This document shows, one piece after another, positions 51,228-58,809 of a stretch of 64,000 bases of DNA. The translations under genes and the position numbers were made by a program. Source of the DNA: Urechidicola sp. (GTDB lineage: Bacteria > Bacteroidota > Bacteroidia > Flavobacteriales > Flavobacteriaceae); NCBI GenBank assembly GCA_028599075.1, contig JAQRMW010000119.1, forward strand, positions 1 through 64,000. The letters run 5' to 3'. The first letter of the stretch is position 1. Every line of letters starts with the position of its first letter. Below the pieces are notes generated by a model, which saw only the letters and a program-made list of their open reading frames with translations, did not search any database and was not told where the DNA came from.

Positions 51228-53330
51228 TTAATATTGAGTTCGTGATTGAGTTACGGGATCTATATTATCGCTGTTGGTTGTGACTACATCACTCCCAACA
51301 GTTTTTTTATGTTCAAATACTTCATCTTCAGATTGATTTAATAAGCGAACGGTATCAGCTACTTCAGCCTCTTGTTTTACCGTATATGCACCCATTAATA
51401 AAGCTACTTCATCATGAGATTTCGTTTTAGAATCTAACTCTTTAGTTCTACGATCATCGATGGCTTTATTTCTGCTTTTTGAAGCGGCGAGTTTATTGAA
51501 TTCTGCTTGTGGCCCATAAATTTGAGCAGGCTCATGTTCTTTTGCTTCGCCCAAATAAACAAGTAAATGGTGCTTTTTCTTAAAAATATGTACTTTAGAT
51601 AAGTCATCAAGGTCATAACTCAGTATAATTTCACTTTCTTGGCTTATGATATCATAATTATCTATTAAATACCAGTAGTCTATTTTCTGTATTTCGGTGT
51701 GAATTAGACCATTGTTAGACATTTTTTTCTTCTTTTTAAGTCCAAAAATCATTGATATTTGCCACTCTTTTAAGAATTTTACATGCGGCTTATCACTTTC
51801 TGCGTGTAGTGTTTTAGGTGATTTGTTAATGTCTCGGTATTTACGTGAGTAATAAGAGAACGCTGTCTCACGGTAAGCCTCTACAATCAACATAGACTCT
51901 CTCCAAGAGTCATGCATGTCAAATCCACTTTTATGTGCTGTTTTGCGTACTTCTTTTAAATGTTCTGGACTCCTATGTGCAAATAGTCGTTTAGATTTTA
52001 CACCCTCACCATAGTAGTATTCAGAACAATCCATAAATACAGATTGTAGTGTTCCAAACCAACGCTCAAGTCCTGCTTTCCCTGTAGCTTTGTGAGTAAA
52101 TGTAATTTTAACTCCCATTTGCTCTAAGGTTGCAAACAACCTTTTAGCCTCTTCTGTATTATGACCCGGAAAGCGGTCAAACACAATTTCATAAGGTAAA
52201 TATTGAGCCTCTTTAACTGCCATTTTGACGGCGTTTAAAACAGACCATCTATCTTCTTTATAATCAAAATTATAACCAAGAACATCACCGCTATGAACAT
52301 CACGAACAGCAATTATAAATAAGAAGTTTTTGCCTCCAGCTTCAGTTTTATGTGCTACCAAGTTCATACGAGTAGCATCTACTTGCCAACAATCACCTGC
52401 AAACAATGCGTTTTTAAAAGGGATGTAGCTCTCGTATAAATGTGATCCGCGCTCACCTTTGCCAAATCGAGAACTGGCGGTTAAAAATTTGGTGTTATGT
52501 GTTTCAAACACATTTTGTCCAAACCATCTTCGACTTGGCATTGCTTTATCGGTAAGGCGACATAAAAAGCGTACTCTTCTTATGATAGAATCATTGGAGT
52601 AATTTTGTCCCATAGACCTTAATTGCAAGGCCCATGAATTAACCTCTTCGTCAATATATGTTAAGGCATTATTATTACCACTACGAGGTAATTTTACAAC
52701 TTCAACTATTGGAGTGCTATTTTCAATAACTTCTAAAATTTTTGCTTTAAATTTTCGGTAATTGTAAGGTAGATATCTGATGTCGTATTTTTCGAGTAAT
52801 TCGCTATACTCTTTAAATAATGTGTTTTTTGACAAGTCTATTTCGTTATCATCAATCCACTTAATGCAGCTCTCTATTATTGCACAAGCAATTGAAAGTG
52901 ATTTTTGTTGAATAGAAGTGCAGTCAGAGTAAAAATTAAGGTAGTCTTTATAAGTCTTTTTTTGATGGTATTTAAAATGGAGCTCTAGCGAATTTTGATG
53001 CTGATTATTTACAGAATTATTGTAGTTAATAAGGAGTGTGTCTAAATCACCAAAAAGGTCTCTAATAAAATGAGGTTTACGGTTTGGGAGGTGCTTTAAA
53101 TCGTAGTAAACTTGATTATTAATTTTAGCATACCTCCAACTTTTCCCCGTAGTAGGTAAAATACTATGATGCTGATGGCAAGGTTGTACAGATTTCTTGT
53201 ATCCACTTCTTATACGCCTCATATATCCATCAGATAATTGAACAACATCCATTAATAAACGTTGATTTACCCATACTGTTTGGGTATCTTTAGATTTTCT
53301 AATTAATATGTCATTAATACGAAAATTCAT
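51228..53330 (-). CDS. Mu-type DDE transposase (MuA-like)
   Basis: 700 aa. The DDE triad is visible: Asp318 in CWQVDATRMN, Asp385 in IVFDRFPGHN, Glu422 in GKAGLERWFG. The N-terminal ~100 residues hold DNA-binding domains (DVVQLSDGYMRRIRSGYKKS), and residues ~500-600 are the Mu C-terminal-like beta barrel (YDLDDLSKVHIFK). The end part is acidic and probably contacts the MuB-like ATPase. It catalyses integration and replicative transposition. Overlaps the Ner-like gene by 4 nt. Confidence 0.95.
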   Translation of the reverse strand: MNFRINDILIRKSKDTQTVWVNQRLLMDVVQLSDGYMRRIRSGYKKSVQPCHQHHSILPTTGKSWRYAKINNQVYYDLKHLPNRKPHFIRDLFGDLDTLLINYNNSVNNQHQNSLELHFKYHQKKTYKDYLNFYSDCTSIQQKSLSIACAIIESCIKWIDDNEIDLSKNTLFKEYSELLEKYDIRYLPYNYRKFKAKILEVIENSTPIVEVVKLPRSGNNNALTYIDEEVNSWALQLRSMGQNYSNDSIIRRVRFLCRLTDKAMPSRRWFGQNVFETHNTKFLTASSRFGKGERGSHLYESYIPFKNALFAGDCWQVDATRMNLVAHKTEAGGKNFLFIIAVRDVHSGDVLGYNFDYKEDRWSVLNAVKMAVKEAQYLPYEIVFDRFPGHNTEEAKRLFATLEQMGVKITFTHKATGKAGLERWFGTLQSVFMDCSEYYYGEGVKSKRLFAHRSPEHLKEVRKTAHKSGFDMHDSWRESMLIVEAYRETAFSYYSRKYRDINKSPKTLHAESDKPHVKFLKEWQISMIFGLKKKKKMSNNGLIHTEIQKIDYWYLIDNYDIISQESEIILSYDLDDLSKVHIFKKKHHLLVYLGEAKEHEPAQIYGPQAEFNKLAASKSRNKAIDDRRTKELDSKTKSHDEVALLMGAYTVKQEAEVADTVRLLNQSEDEVFEHKKTVGSDVVTTNSDNIDPVTQSRTQY

Positions 53331-53518
53331 GAGGCTTTAGGAACGTATTTATCAGCTTCCGATTTAATATCTTTAACCAATTGAGTATCACGTTCATCGT
53401 GTAACCCGTTAAGCACATCCCTAACATACTTTTCTGACACATTTAATTTTTTTGCAATTAAAGAGCCAATACCGTGGAAATACTCAGTCTTTATCTTCTT
53501 GCGGGTTTCCGTTTGCAT
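53327..53518 (-). CDS. Small HTH protein, Ner-like early regulator
   Basis: 63 aa. HTH-like GIGSLIAKKLNVSEKYVRDV in the middle, followed by a charged helix. As first gene of the early operon, directly before the transposase, it sits where Mu codes ner, a negative regulator of early transcription. Family match is not certain. Confidence 0.65.
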   Translation of the reverse strand: MQTETRKKIKTEYFHGIGSLIAKKLNVSEKYVRDVLNGLHDERDTQLVKDIKSEADKYVPKAS

Positions 53519-53529
53519 TTATATATTAT

Positions 53530-53551
53530 TTTGTGATATATTTGTGAAATA
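53530..53551. promoter_or_regulatory. Tandem 11-mer upstream of the early operon
   Basis: TTTGTGATATA followed directly by TTTGTGAAATA (10 of 11 identical), 12-33 bp before the Ner-like start. Likely binding site of a regulator, perhaps the Ner-like protein, or part of the early promoter. Confidence 0.5.
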
Positions 53552-53587
53552 TTGCATTTAGTTGTTACTAAATTCGATAACAAATAC

Positions 53588-53604
53588 ATACAGAAAAACT
53601 GTAT
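53588..53604. promoter_or_regulatory. Operator palindrome O1
   Basis: ATACAG-AAAAA-CTGTAT, perfect, between the divergent repressor and early operon. A half-site TTCTGTATAA follows at 53615. It shares TACAG-N5-CTGTA with O2 (53813-53829). Best explained as the repressor operator. Confidence 0.65.
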
Positions 53605-53647
53605 TAACAAATTATTCTGTATAAAAATAAAGAAATTTTGTATTTCA

Positions 53648-54421
53648 ATGATTGACCAATCACATATCAAAAAAAGATTTAACCTTATATATAGTGCTCT
53701 TAGGTCTAGTGGAGCATTTCATACAGATAAAGAGTTAGCAAAAAAAATTGGTTTTACTCCACAACAATTAAATGAAGTATTAAAAGGTAGGACTAAATTT
53801 AATCTTAATTTTTTACAGAAATTCTGTAATGAATTTGATGTAAGCCTTGATTTTTTAGCCTTAGGAATTCAGAAACCAAATGAACCAGTTTTGTTACATA
53901 AAGAAAGTGTAACAAAAAGTGTAACAAAAAGTGTAACAAACCAAAAGGACAAAAAAAGTTACACTTCAGATATTATTATGAGTCCTGAAGGTAAAGTCCC
54001 TAGGCATTTGTCAAATGATGAACTAGTACCTTATTATGATACCGATTTTGCAGCCAATTCCGATATTAAGATGATAGACGATGCATCTGCTGCACCATCA
54101 TACTACATGGATATACCTGAGTTTAGTGGCTGTACAGCATTTAGAGCGTACTCTGACAGTATGGAAAAACTAATCAAGAGTGGTTCGATTCTTTTCGCTA
54201 CAAAAATTGAATCATGGCTAGAACACTTAGAGTATGGGCAGATTTATGGTATTGTTTGTAATGATGGTAGAAGATATCTAAAATACATCCGTAGAGCAGA
54301 TAAGCACAAAGAAGAGTTTTTATTACGCTCAGAGAATGCAGACTATGATGATTTTGATATGCCAAAGCAATCAATTCGTAATATTTGGCTCATTCATGGG
54401 TGGTTAAACAAGAGAACTTAA
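53648..54421 (+). CDS. CI-like repressor (HTH + S24 peptidase domain)
   Basis: About 257 aa from MIDQSHIKKRF; a longer reading to 53552 would cover the operator region. The HTH is at ~20-70 (DKELAKKIGFTPQQLNEVLK). A linker holds a 12-bp tandem repeat (three VTKS-like units, near 53904-53940). The S24 domain follows with the Ser nucleophile region RAYSDSMEKLI and the Lys region RRYLKYIRRAD. It should hold the prophage silent, possibly released by RecA-type cleavage or by the BRO protein. Confidence 0.88.
   Translation: MIDQSHIKKRFNLIYSALRSSGAFHTDKELAKKIGFTPQQLNEVLKGRTKFNLNFLQKFCNEFDVSLDFLALGIQKPNEPVLLHKESVTKSVTKSVTNQKDKKSYTSDIIMSPEGKVPRHLSNDELVPYYDTDFAANSDIKMIDDASAAPSYYMDIPEFSGCTAFRAYSDSMEKLIKSGSILFATKIESWLEHLEYGQIYGIVCNDGRRYLKYIRRADKHKEEFLLRSENADYDDFDMPKQSIRNIWLIHGWLNKRT
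53813..53829. promoter_or_regulatory. Operator-like palindrome O2 inside the repressor gene
   Basis: TTACAGAA-A-TTCTGTAA, perfect, in codons of the HTH region. Same TACAG-N5-CTGTA core as O1, 225 bp away. Could allow repression by DNA looping or a roadblock on the repressor's own gene. Confidence 0.5.
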
Positions 54422-54495
54422 CAAATTTCGACCAAAAAATAACTAAGATTAAAGATAGTTTAAACGATAATTAAAACAAATTCAACCAAAAAATA
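54421..54495. repeat. Direct repeats near the transposase-side end (putative transposase sites)
   Basis: ACAAATTTCGACCAAAAAAT (54421) and ACAAATTCAACCAAAAAAT (54476) are near-identical, 54-55 bp apart, in the 119 bp between the repressor stop and the prophage end. The ACCAAAA core is shared with the other end (16923-16929). Mu has three such sites (L1-L3) at its left end. Confidence 0.65.
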
Positions 54496-54514
54496 CTTGA
54501 ATACCTTTATTTTA

Positions 54515-54540
54515 GTGTACTTTTAGTATTACCCCCTATA
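54515..54540 (-). repeat. Terminal inverted repeat, repressor-side end
   Basis: Reading inward on the minus strand it begins TATAGGGGGTAAT and continues ACTAAAAGTACAC. It matches 16910-16935 at 18 of 26 positions, including TATA and AAAAGTACAC. Confidence 0.8.
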
Positions 54541-54544
54541 CGTT
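54541..54544. repeat. 4-bp target-site duplication, right copy (CGTT)
   Basis: Identical to 16906-16909 at the other end, directly outside the prophage. Confidence 0.8.
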
Positions 54545-55040
54545 CTAACATACCAATATACTTTCCTGCTTGGTTAGGAGACTTGTCCTTTATTTTCCAT
54601 TTAGAAATGAGTATTTTAATTATAATCGCTGATACATAAGTAGTTATTAAAATAGCTGTTATAAAAAGCAAAGGACCAATGCTAAAAAAAGCAGTTATAT
54701 TTATATTGAAAGGATAATACAAATATACAGCACACAAAATCACCATTATATGTAGAGCTTGATCAATAAAAAATAATATTTGTGTACTAACTTTAGCATC
54801 TAAATTTAGTTTTATTAAATCAATGATGTAATGAGAAATAATAATTAAGGTAATAGCTTTCCAGTAATAGAAATTGAATTGTAATATGATTAATAATAAA
54901 ACTATATGTATTAATAGATGCCAATATAAATAAGGAGATTTGTGTTTCTTTTTTTTCTTGTTAGCTATCCATTTATCGGGTTGAAATAAAAAGTCGCCCA
55001 TTAAATGAGCTAAAATAAATTTTATGGCTAGTGCTAACAT
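54541..55040 (-). pseudogene. DUF3307 gene, N-terminal fragment (split by prophage)
   Basis: Codes the first 166-167 residues of a DUF3307 membrane protein: FILAHLMGDFLFQPDKWI start, then LLIHIVLLLIILQFNFYYW, HYIIDLIKL and QAGKYIGMLER. From here the frame runs into phage DNA and stops after ~10 codons. The rest is at 16692-16909. The start overlaps the satD-like gene by 7 nt, so the two form an operon. DUF3307 function is unknown; SatD and DUF3307 genes often occur side by side. Confidence 0.9.
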
Positions 55041-55636
55041 TTGCTTTTTATTTTTTGTTGATAATAATCAAGTAGTTTCTGAATTTCATAAAACCCACCC
55101 CTTTTTAAACTTGTACTAATATTACTTTGTTTTTTATGAAGTAAATCAGCCAATTCTTTTTGATTGGTATTAGATTCTATTGCGGTTTTAATGATTAAAG
55201 AAGAATTGGGTGTCCAGTTATCCGTTGTTAGTGAAGCAAGATCAAACATTAAATTCATTGTTTTATTAAAATCTTGCCATATGGTTTTAATGGTAAGCGT
55301 TTGCTTTTTTAGTTTTTCAAATGCTTCTCCGGAATAAATAAATGCACTTCCGTTAGATTCAGTTATTTTTTCCGATTCATACGTTTTTTCTCCAATACCA
55401 ATAGCTATTCTAACATCTAATCCCTTAAATTGCTTTATTGTTGATTTGATTAGTATTGCTGCTATTAAAGCATCGCTTGGTACTATTTCTATTTGAAAGC
55501 TATCACCTCTATAAATTTCCCAATTTTTTGGCTCTGTACCATATTTGTTCAATACCTTTTTTAATTCGGGTATCCACTTATGTGCGTCTATGCTTCTAGA
55601 ATTAATAATATCACCAGTTATAATTGCAATCATCAA
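55034..55636 (-). CDS. SatD family protein
   Basis: 200 aa. SatD-like N-terminus (MIAIITGDIINSRSID), the RGDSFQIEI motif, and a C-terminal HTH (NQKELADLLHKKQSNISTSL). It is paired with the DUF3307 gene (now split). The HTH suggests it binds DNA. Upstream at 55656-55675 is a perfect palindrome TATATGC-TTTTTT-GCATATA overlapping a -7-like box, a good candidate for self-regulation. Confidence 0.82.
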   Translation of the reverse strand: MMIAIITGDIINSRSIDAHKWIPELKKVLNKYGTEPKNWEIYRGDSFQIEIVPSDALIAAILIKSTIKQFKGLDVRIAIGIGEKTYESEKITESNGSAFIYSGEAFEKLKKQTLTIKTIWQDFNKTMNLMFDLASLTTDNWTPNSSLIIKTAIESNTNQKELADLLHKKQSNISTSLKRGGFYEIQKLLDYYQQKIKSKC

Positions 55637-55649
55637 CTTTAATTTTTAC

Positions 55650-55675
55650 CAAATATATATGCTTTTTTGCATATA
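55650..55675 (-). promoter_or_regulatory. Promoter and palindrome upstream of satD
   Basis: The minus strand reads TATATTTG at 55657-55650, a match to the flavobacterial -7 box TAnnTTTG, 13 nt before the ATG. The palindrome TATATGC-TTTTTT-GCATATA (55656-55675) lies directly upstream. Also GCATATAATTT here recurs twice in the prophage (near 45268 and 45296). Confidence 0.5.
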
Positions 55676-55795
55676 ATTTAATTTGTATGATTGTAATATA
55701 AGTTTAAAAGTTTGGCAGTCATTACTGACTTCAAAAAATTAAAATGCGATAAAAGAAGAAAGAGAAAAGAGAATTTTTTTAAAAAATAAACATAG

Positions 55796-56299
55796 TTAAT
55801 TGGCTTTGTAAAACTTAGTATAATAGATTGGTTTTATTGCATATATTTTGTCTTCATCGTCAAATATTATTTTAATTTTTTCAAATTTAGGGTTATCTGT
55901 TTCCAAAATGTATGTGTAGTGTAAAATTTTGAATACTTTATTTTCAGGGTACATTTGAATTCCGTAATACGTTATTTTTAATTTATTTTCAGAAGATAAT
56001 AACTCTTTTAAGTAATCTTGTTTATCATCTTTAATTTTATTAACAATCAAATCGGACATGTAATTTTTTGGAATTGAAAAATCATTGTTATTTAACTCTT
56101 CAATAAAATTTTTAAATAGAGAGTCTAACATTAAAATTTTATCATTTTCTAAGTTAGAGGTAAACTTAAGGCTGTCCTTAATTTCAATTATATTCAAAAT
56201 TGGGTTTTCATTCTCCTTTAAAATCAAAGTATCATGTTCTGATTGCCCAAAACCCATAAAATGGATTGCTAAAATTATTATGCAACTAATTTTTTCCAT
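55796..56299 (-). CDS. Secreted hypothetical protein, 167 aa
   Basis: Signal peptide at 1-18 (MEKISCIIILAIHFMGFG, Q after it). The mature part is Lys-, Asn- and Ile-rich, alpha/beta. No family known to me. Stands alone; 160 bp before satD and a 301-bp gap after its start. Confidence 0.6.
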   Translation of the reverse strand: MEKISCIIILAIHFMGFGQSEHDTLILKENENPILNIIEIKDSLKFTSNLENDKILMLDSLFKNFIEELNNNDFSIPKNYMSDLIVNKIKDDKQDYLKELLSSENKLKITYYGIQMYPENKVFKILHYTYILETDNPKFEKIKIIFDDEDKIYAIKPIYYTKFYKAN

Positions 56300-56410
56300 A
56301 TTTATTTATAAGTAAAACAGTTTAATTCTAGTTTCGTCTAGCAAATATAATCAATCCTAAATATTAATTTAGTATTGTTTAAATCCTTTTCTAAATAGTA
56401 AATAAAGAAC

Positions 56411-56481
56411 GTTGTCTTTCCCGCGAAAGCGGGAATCCAGAACAGATGTATATATAGATTCCCACTTTCGCGGGAAAGACA
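56411..56481. repeat. REP-like palindrome pair
   Basis: In the 301-bp gap 56300-56600. GTCTTTCCCGCGAAAGCGGG (from 56415) and its near-perfect inverted copy ATTCCCACTTTCGCGGGAAA (56458-56477) form a large cruciform. Each arm also contains its own small palindrome. A third copy lies at 58751. Typical of dispersed REP/BIME-like repeats. The rest of the gap shows nothing clear. Confidence 0.75.
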
Positions 56482-56600
56482 AATACATATGAGTGTATGT
56501 AAGGCGGCAAAAAAATAGTTTTAAAATAAATCTCACTAATTTGCAACATCCCAATAAATGTATCGTCTTTAATAATGAACACTAACTGATCAAGCGTAAA

Positions 56601-57149
56601 GTGAAAATTCACCATTTAGGAATTATAGAGCAGTGCAAGAAGCACGACCGTAGAGCACAATTAAAATTGTATAATCAATATTGTGGTGCAATGTATAATG
56701 TTGCATTCCGATTTTTGAAAAATTCTCAGGACGCTGAGGATGCGATGCAAGAAGCTTTTATAAAAGCATTTAAGAAAATTGATTCTTATAAAGGTGGGGT
56801 AACATTTGGCGCATGGTTAAAAAAGATAGTGATTCACACAAGTATTGATCTATTAAAGTCAGCAAAGTTAAAATTTACTGATGTAGATGAAAACTATTTG
56901 AATGTGGTTAGTGATGATGATTGGGAAGTTGAAGGTCAAGTTTCTATTGAAGAAGTAAAGTCGGCAATTTCTCAATTACCTCAAAAATACGAATTGGTAC
57001 TCTCGTTATTTTTGATAGAAGGCTATGATCATAATGAAATATCATCAATTTTAGAAATTTCGGAAGTGAATTCTAGAACGCAGTTATTAAGAGGTAAAAA
57101 GAAATTAAAAGAATCGTTAAAACAAACTAGCAATGGGACAGGATATTAA
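56601..57149 (+). CDS. ECF-type RNA polymerase sigma factor
   Basis: 182 aa. Region 2 at ~10-80 (RFLKNSQDAEDAMQEAFIKA, VTFGAWLKKIVIHTSIDLL) and region 4 at ~115-175 (LPQKYELVLSLFLIEGYDHN, EISSILEISEVNSRTQLLRG). Heads an operon with an anti-sigma-like gene (17-nt overlap) and a coiled-coil protein gene. The GTG/ATG start context is short; ATG at 56601 is used. Confidence 0.9.
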   Translation: MKIHHLGIIEQCKKHDRRAQLKLYNQYCGAMYNVAFRFLKNSQDAEDAMQEAFIKAFKKIDSYKGGVTFGAWLKKIVIHTSIDLLKSAKLKFTDVDENYLNVVSDDDWEVEGQVSIEEVKSAISQLPQKYELVLSLFLIEGYDHNEISSILEISEVNSRTQLLRGKKKLKESLKQTSNGTGY

Positions 57150-57684
57150 AAAATTATTCGATGAAGCACCAGAAATGGTTTCAAGAGAATTGCCTAAAGG
57201 TCATAAAAGTAGATTTGAAGATCGTTTGGAAGAAGAATTTCCAAAACAAAAACCTTCTTTCTCATGGATGAAGATTGCAGCATCAATTGCACTCATTGTA
57301 AGTTTAGGAATAACAGGGTTTAATTATTTCTCTTTTGAAGATGAAACAAGTAATGGAATCAATTCGATGGCTGATATTTCTCCAGATTTAAAAAAAGTTG
57401 AAGAATATTATTTATCACATATCAATTATCAGTTCTCAAAAATTAAAATAACAGATGATAATAGGACGCTATTAGAAGGGTATTTTATTGAGATGGGAGC
57501 ATTACAAGAATCTTATAAGAGTACTATGGCAAAGATTGATTCTGAAGAAGAAATATCAGAAGAAACAATTGATGCCTTAATAGAAAATTTGCAAATGAGA
57601 TTGAAATTAATGTATCAATTAAAAGCACAATTAAAGAAAATAGACAATTTAAACAAGCAACAAAATGAAGACAATAAAGCATAA
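57133..57684 (+). CDS. Anti-sigma-factor-like membrane protein
   Basis: 183 aa. Soluble N-terminal ~50 residues, one transmembrane helix at ~52-72 (MKIAASIALIVSLGITGFNY), then a periplasmic helical part (YFIEMGALQESYKSTMAKID). Overlaps the sigma gene and the next gene (20 nt). Topology and place fit an anti-sigma factor. Confidence 0.78.
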   Translation: MGQDIKKLFDEAPEMVSRELPKGHKSRFEDRLEEEFPKQKPSFSWMKIAASIALIVSLGITGFNYFSFEDETSNGINSMADISPDLKKVEEYYLSHINYQFSKIKITDDNRTLLEGYFIEMGALQESYKSTMAKIDSEEEISEETIDALIENLQMRLKLMYQLKAQLKKIDNLNKQQNEDNKA

Positions 57685-58627
57685 TTTATTAGCTGTATTA
57701 CTATTGAGTGTATCGGTAGTATTTGCACAAGTCAAGACGCAAAAATCAATAGAATCATTTAATGTAGATAATGATGTAATAGTTGAAATAAATGCACATG
57801 ATAGTGATATTATCGTAGAACATTGGAACAAAAATCAGGTGTTGGTAGAAACTGTTTTAGAAATAGATGGAGTAACAGTAGAAGAGTCAAAAGAAATTTT
57901 TGACGCTTGGAATGTAGAAGCTTTAGGTAATTCAAGCAAAGTAGTTATCAACTCTAAGCCAGATTTTCATTATGCTTTGGCAGGTGATTTTAATTTCGAC
58001 TTCGATATGCCAGATATGGACTTTGATTTTCCAGAAATAGATTTCGATTTTGAACCTGTAATAGCCTATGGTTTTAAGTTTGATTCTGTGAACTTGCCAG
58101 CGCAACCACAAATGCCAAAAATTGTGATAGAACATTTGAATAAAATCGAATGGGATCAAAAAGCGTATGAGAAAGACAAAGAGAAATACTTAGCAGAATT
58201 TGAAAAGCAGCAAGAAGAATGGGCAAAAGAGTTTGAAGAAAAGTTTGAGCCTCAAATGAAAAAGTATGAAGCTGAGATGGAGAAGTGGGAAAAAGAATTC
58301 GAAGAGAAGTATGAGCCTCAAATGGAAAAGTACGAAGCCGAGATGGAGAAATGGGCAGAAGACTTTGAAAAGAACATTGAACCTCAACTAAAGAAGCATG
58401 AAGAAAAAATGGCTAAATGGGAAAAAGATTTTGAGAAAAACATAGAGCCAAAATTAAAGGCCCAAGAGAAAAAGATGAAGAAGTTAGAAGAAGAAATTGA
58501 GGCTAAGCTTGAAAAAAGCATGAAGATGAAAAAGAAAATTACCATCAAAATACCTAAGGATGCTCGTGTGAAAGTTAACACACATGACGGCTCAATTAAA
58601 TTACCTAAAGGAGTAAAGAGAGCTTAA
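57665..58627 (+). CDS. Secreted repetitive helical protein of the ECF operon
   Basis: 320 aa. Signal peptide at ~1-21 (MKTIKHNLLAVLLLSVSVVFAQ). Residues ~25-110 are beta-rich (DNDVIVEINAHDSDIIVEHW). Then an Asp/Phe-rich stretch, and from ~165 to 290 five ~22-aa helical repeats like KYEAEMEKWEKEFEEKYEPQ. The end is basic (KVNTHDGSIKLPKGVKRA), similar to DUF4097-like adhesin repeats. Possibly an envelope sensor for the sigma/anti-sigma pair. Confidence 0.65.
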   Translation: MKTIKHNLLAVLLLSVSVVFAQVKTQKSIESFNVDNDVIVEINAHDSDIIVEHWNKNQVLVETVLEIDGVTVEESKEIFDAWNVEALGNSSKVVINSKPDFHYALAGDFNFDFDMPDMDFDFPEIDFDFEPVIAYGFKFDSVNLPAQPQMPKIVIEHLNKIEWDQKAYEKDKEKYLAEFEKQQEEWAKEFEEKFEPQMKKYEAEMEKWEKEFEEKYEPQMEKYEAEMEKWAEDFEKNIEPQLKKHEEKMAKWEKDFEKNIEPKLKAQEKKMKKLEEEIEAKLEKSMKMKKKITIKIPKDARVKVNTHDGSIKLPKGVKRA

Positions 58628-58639
58628 AATTAAAAACAT

Positions 58640-58700
58640 TGTCAGTCTGAGTCTGTCGAAGACCATTTAATAAAACACTTCGACAAGCTCAGTGTGACAT
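58640..58700. repeat. Dispersed palindromic repeat
   Basis: GTCAGTCTGAGTCTGTCGAA (from 58648) faces CACTTCGACAAGCTCAGTGT (58677), an imperfect inverted repeat of the GTCGAAG...CTTCGAC type that is common in Flavobacteriia intergenic DNA. May serve as a terminator for the ECF operon. Confidence 0.65.
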
Positions 58701-58750
58701 AGATAATTATATTTGCAATACATTTTATAAAGCTAATAAATAATGTATTG

Positions 58751-58774
58751 TCTTTCCCACGAAAGTGGGAATCC
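58751..58774. repeat. REP-like palindrome, third copy
   Basis: GTCTTTCCCACGAAAGTGGG (then AATC), same unit as at 56415 with compensating changes in both arms (CG to CA/TG), so the stem is kept. Confidence 0.75.
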
Positions 58775-58809
58775 ATTTTAAAGGTAATTAGTCTATTATT
58801 AGTCTAATT

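Larger units (their letters stand above)
16910..54540. mobile_element. Mu-like transposable prophage, 37,631 bp
   Basis: The element is bounded by a CGTT target duplication and by related terminal inverted repeats. It carries a DDE transposase (MuA type), an AAA target-selection ATPase (MuB type), a CI-like repressor, Mu-style DUF1804/terminase, gp36-like, DUF935 portal, MuF, virion morphogenesis, sheath, tube and baseplate genes. Size and content match the Mu class. Conventional left end (repressor/transposase) is at 54540, right end (methylase side) at 16910. It splits a DUF3307 gene in the host. Several genes look damaged (protease, capsid start, methyltransferases), so its ability to form virions is doubtful. 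Confidence 0.94.

Noticed and set aside
53904-53940. Possible CRISPR-like repeat
   Set aside because: Units are 12 bp without spacers and lie in frame within the repressor gene.
56369-56615. Two short minus frames (61 and 74 aa)
   Set aside because: They run through the REP-like palindromes and contain their translation (FPRKWESIY, FPAKVGIYI).
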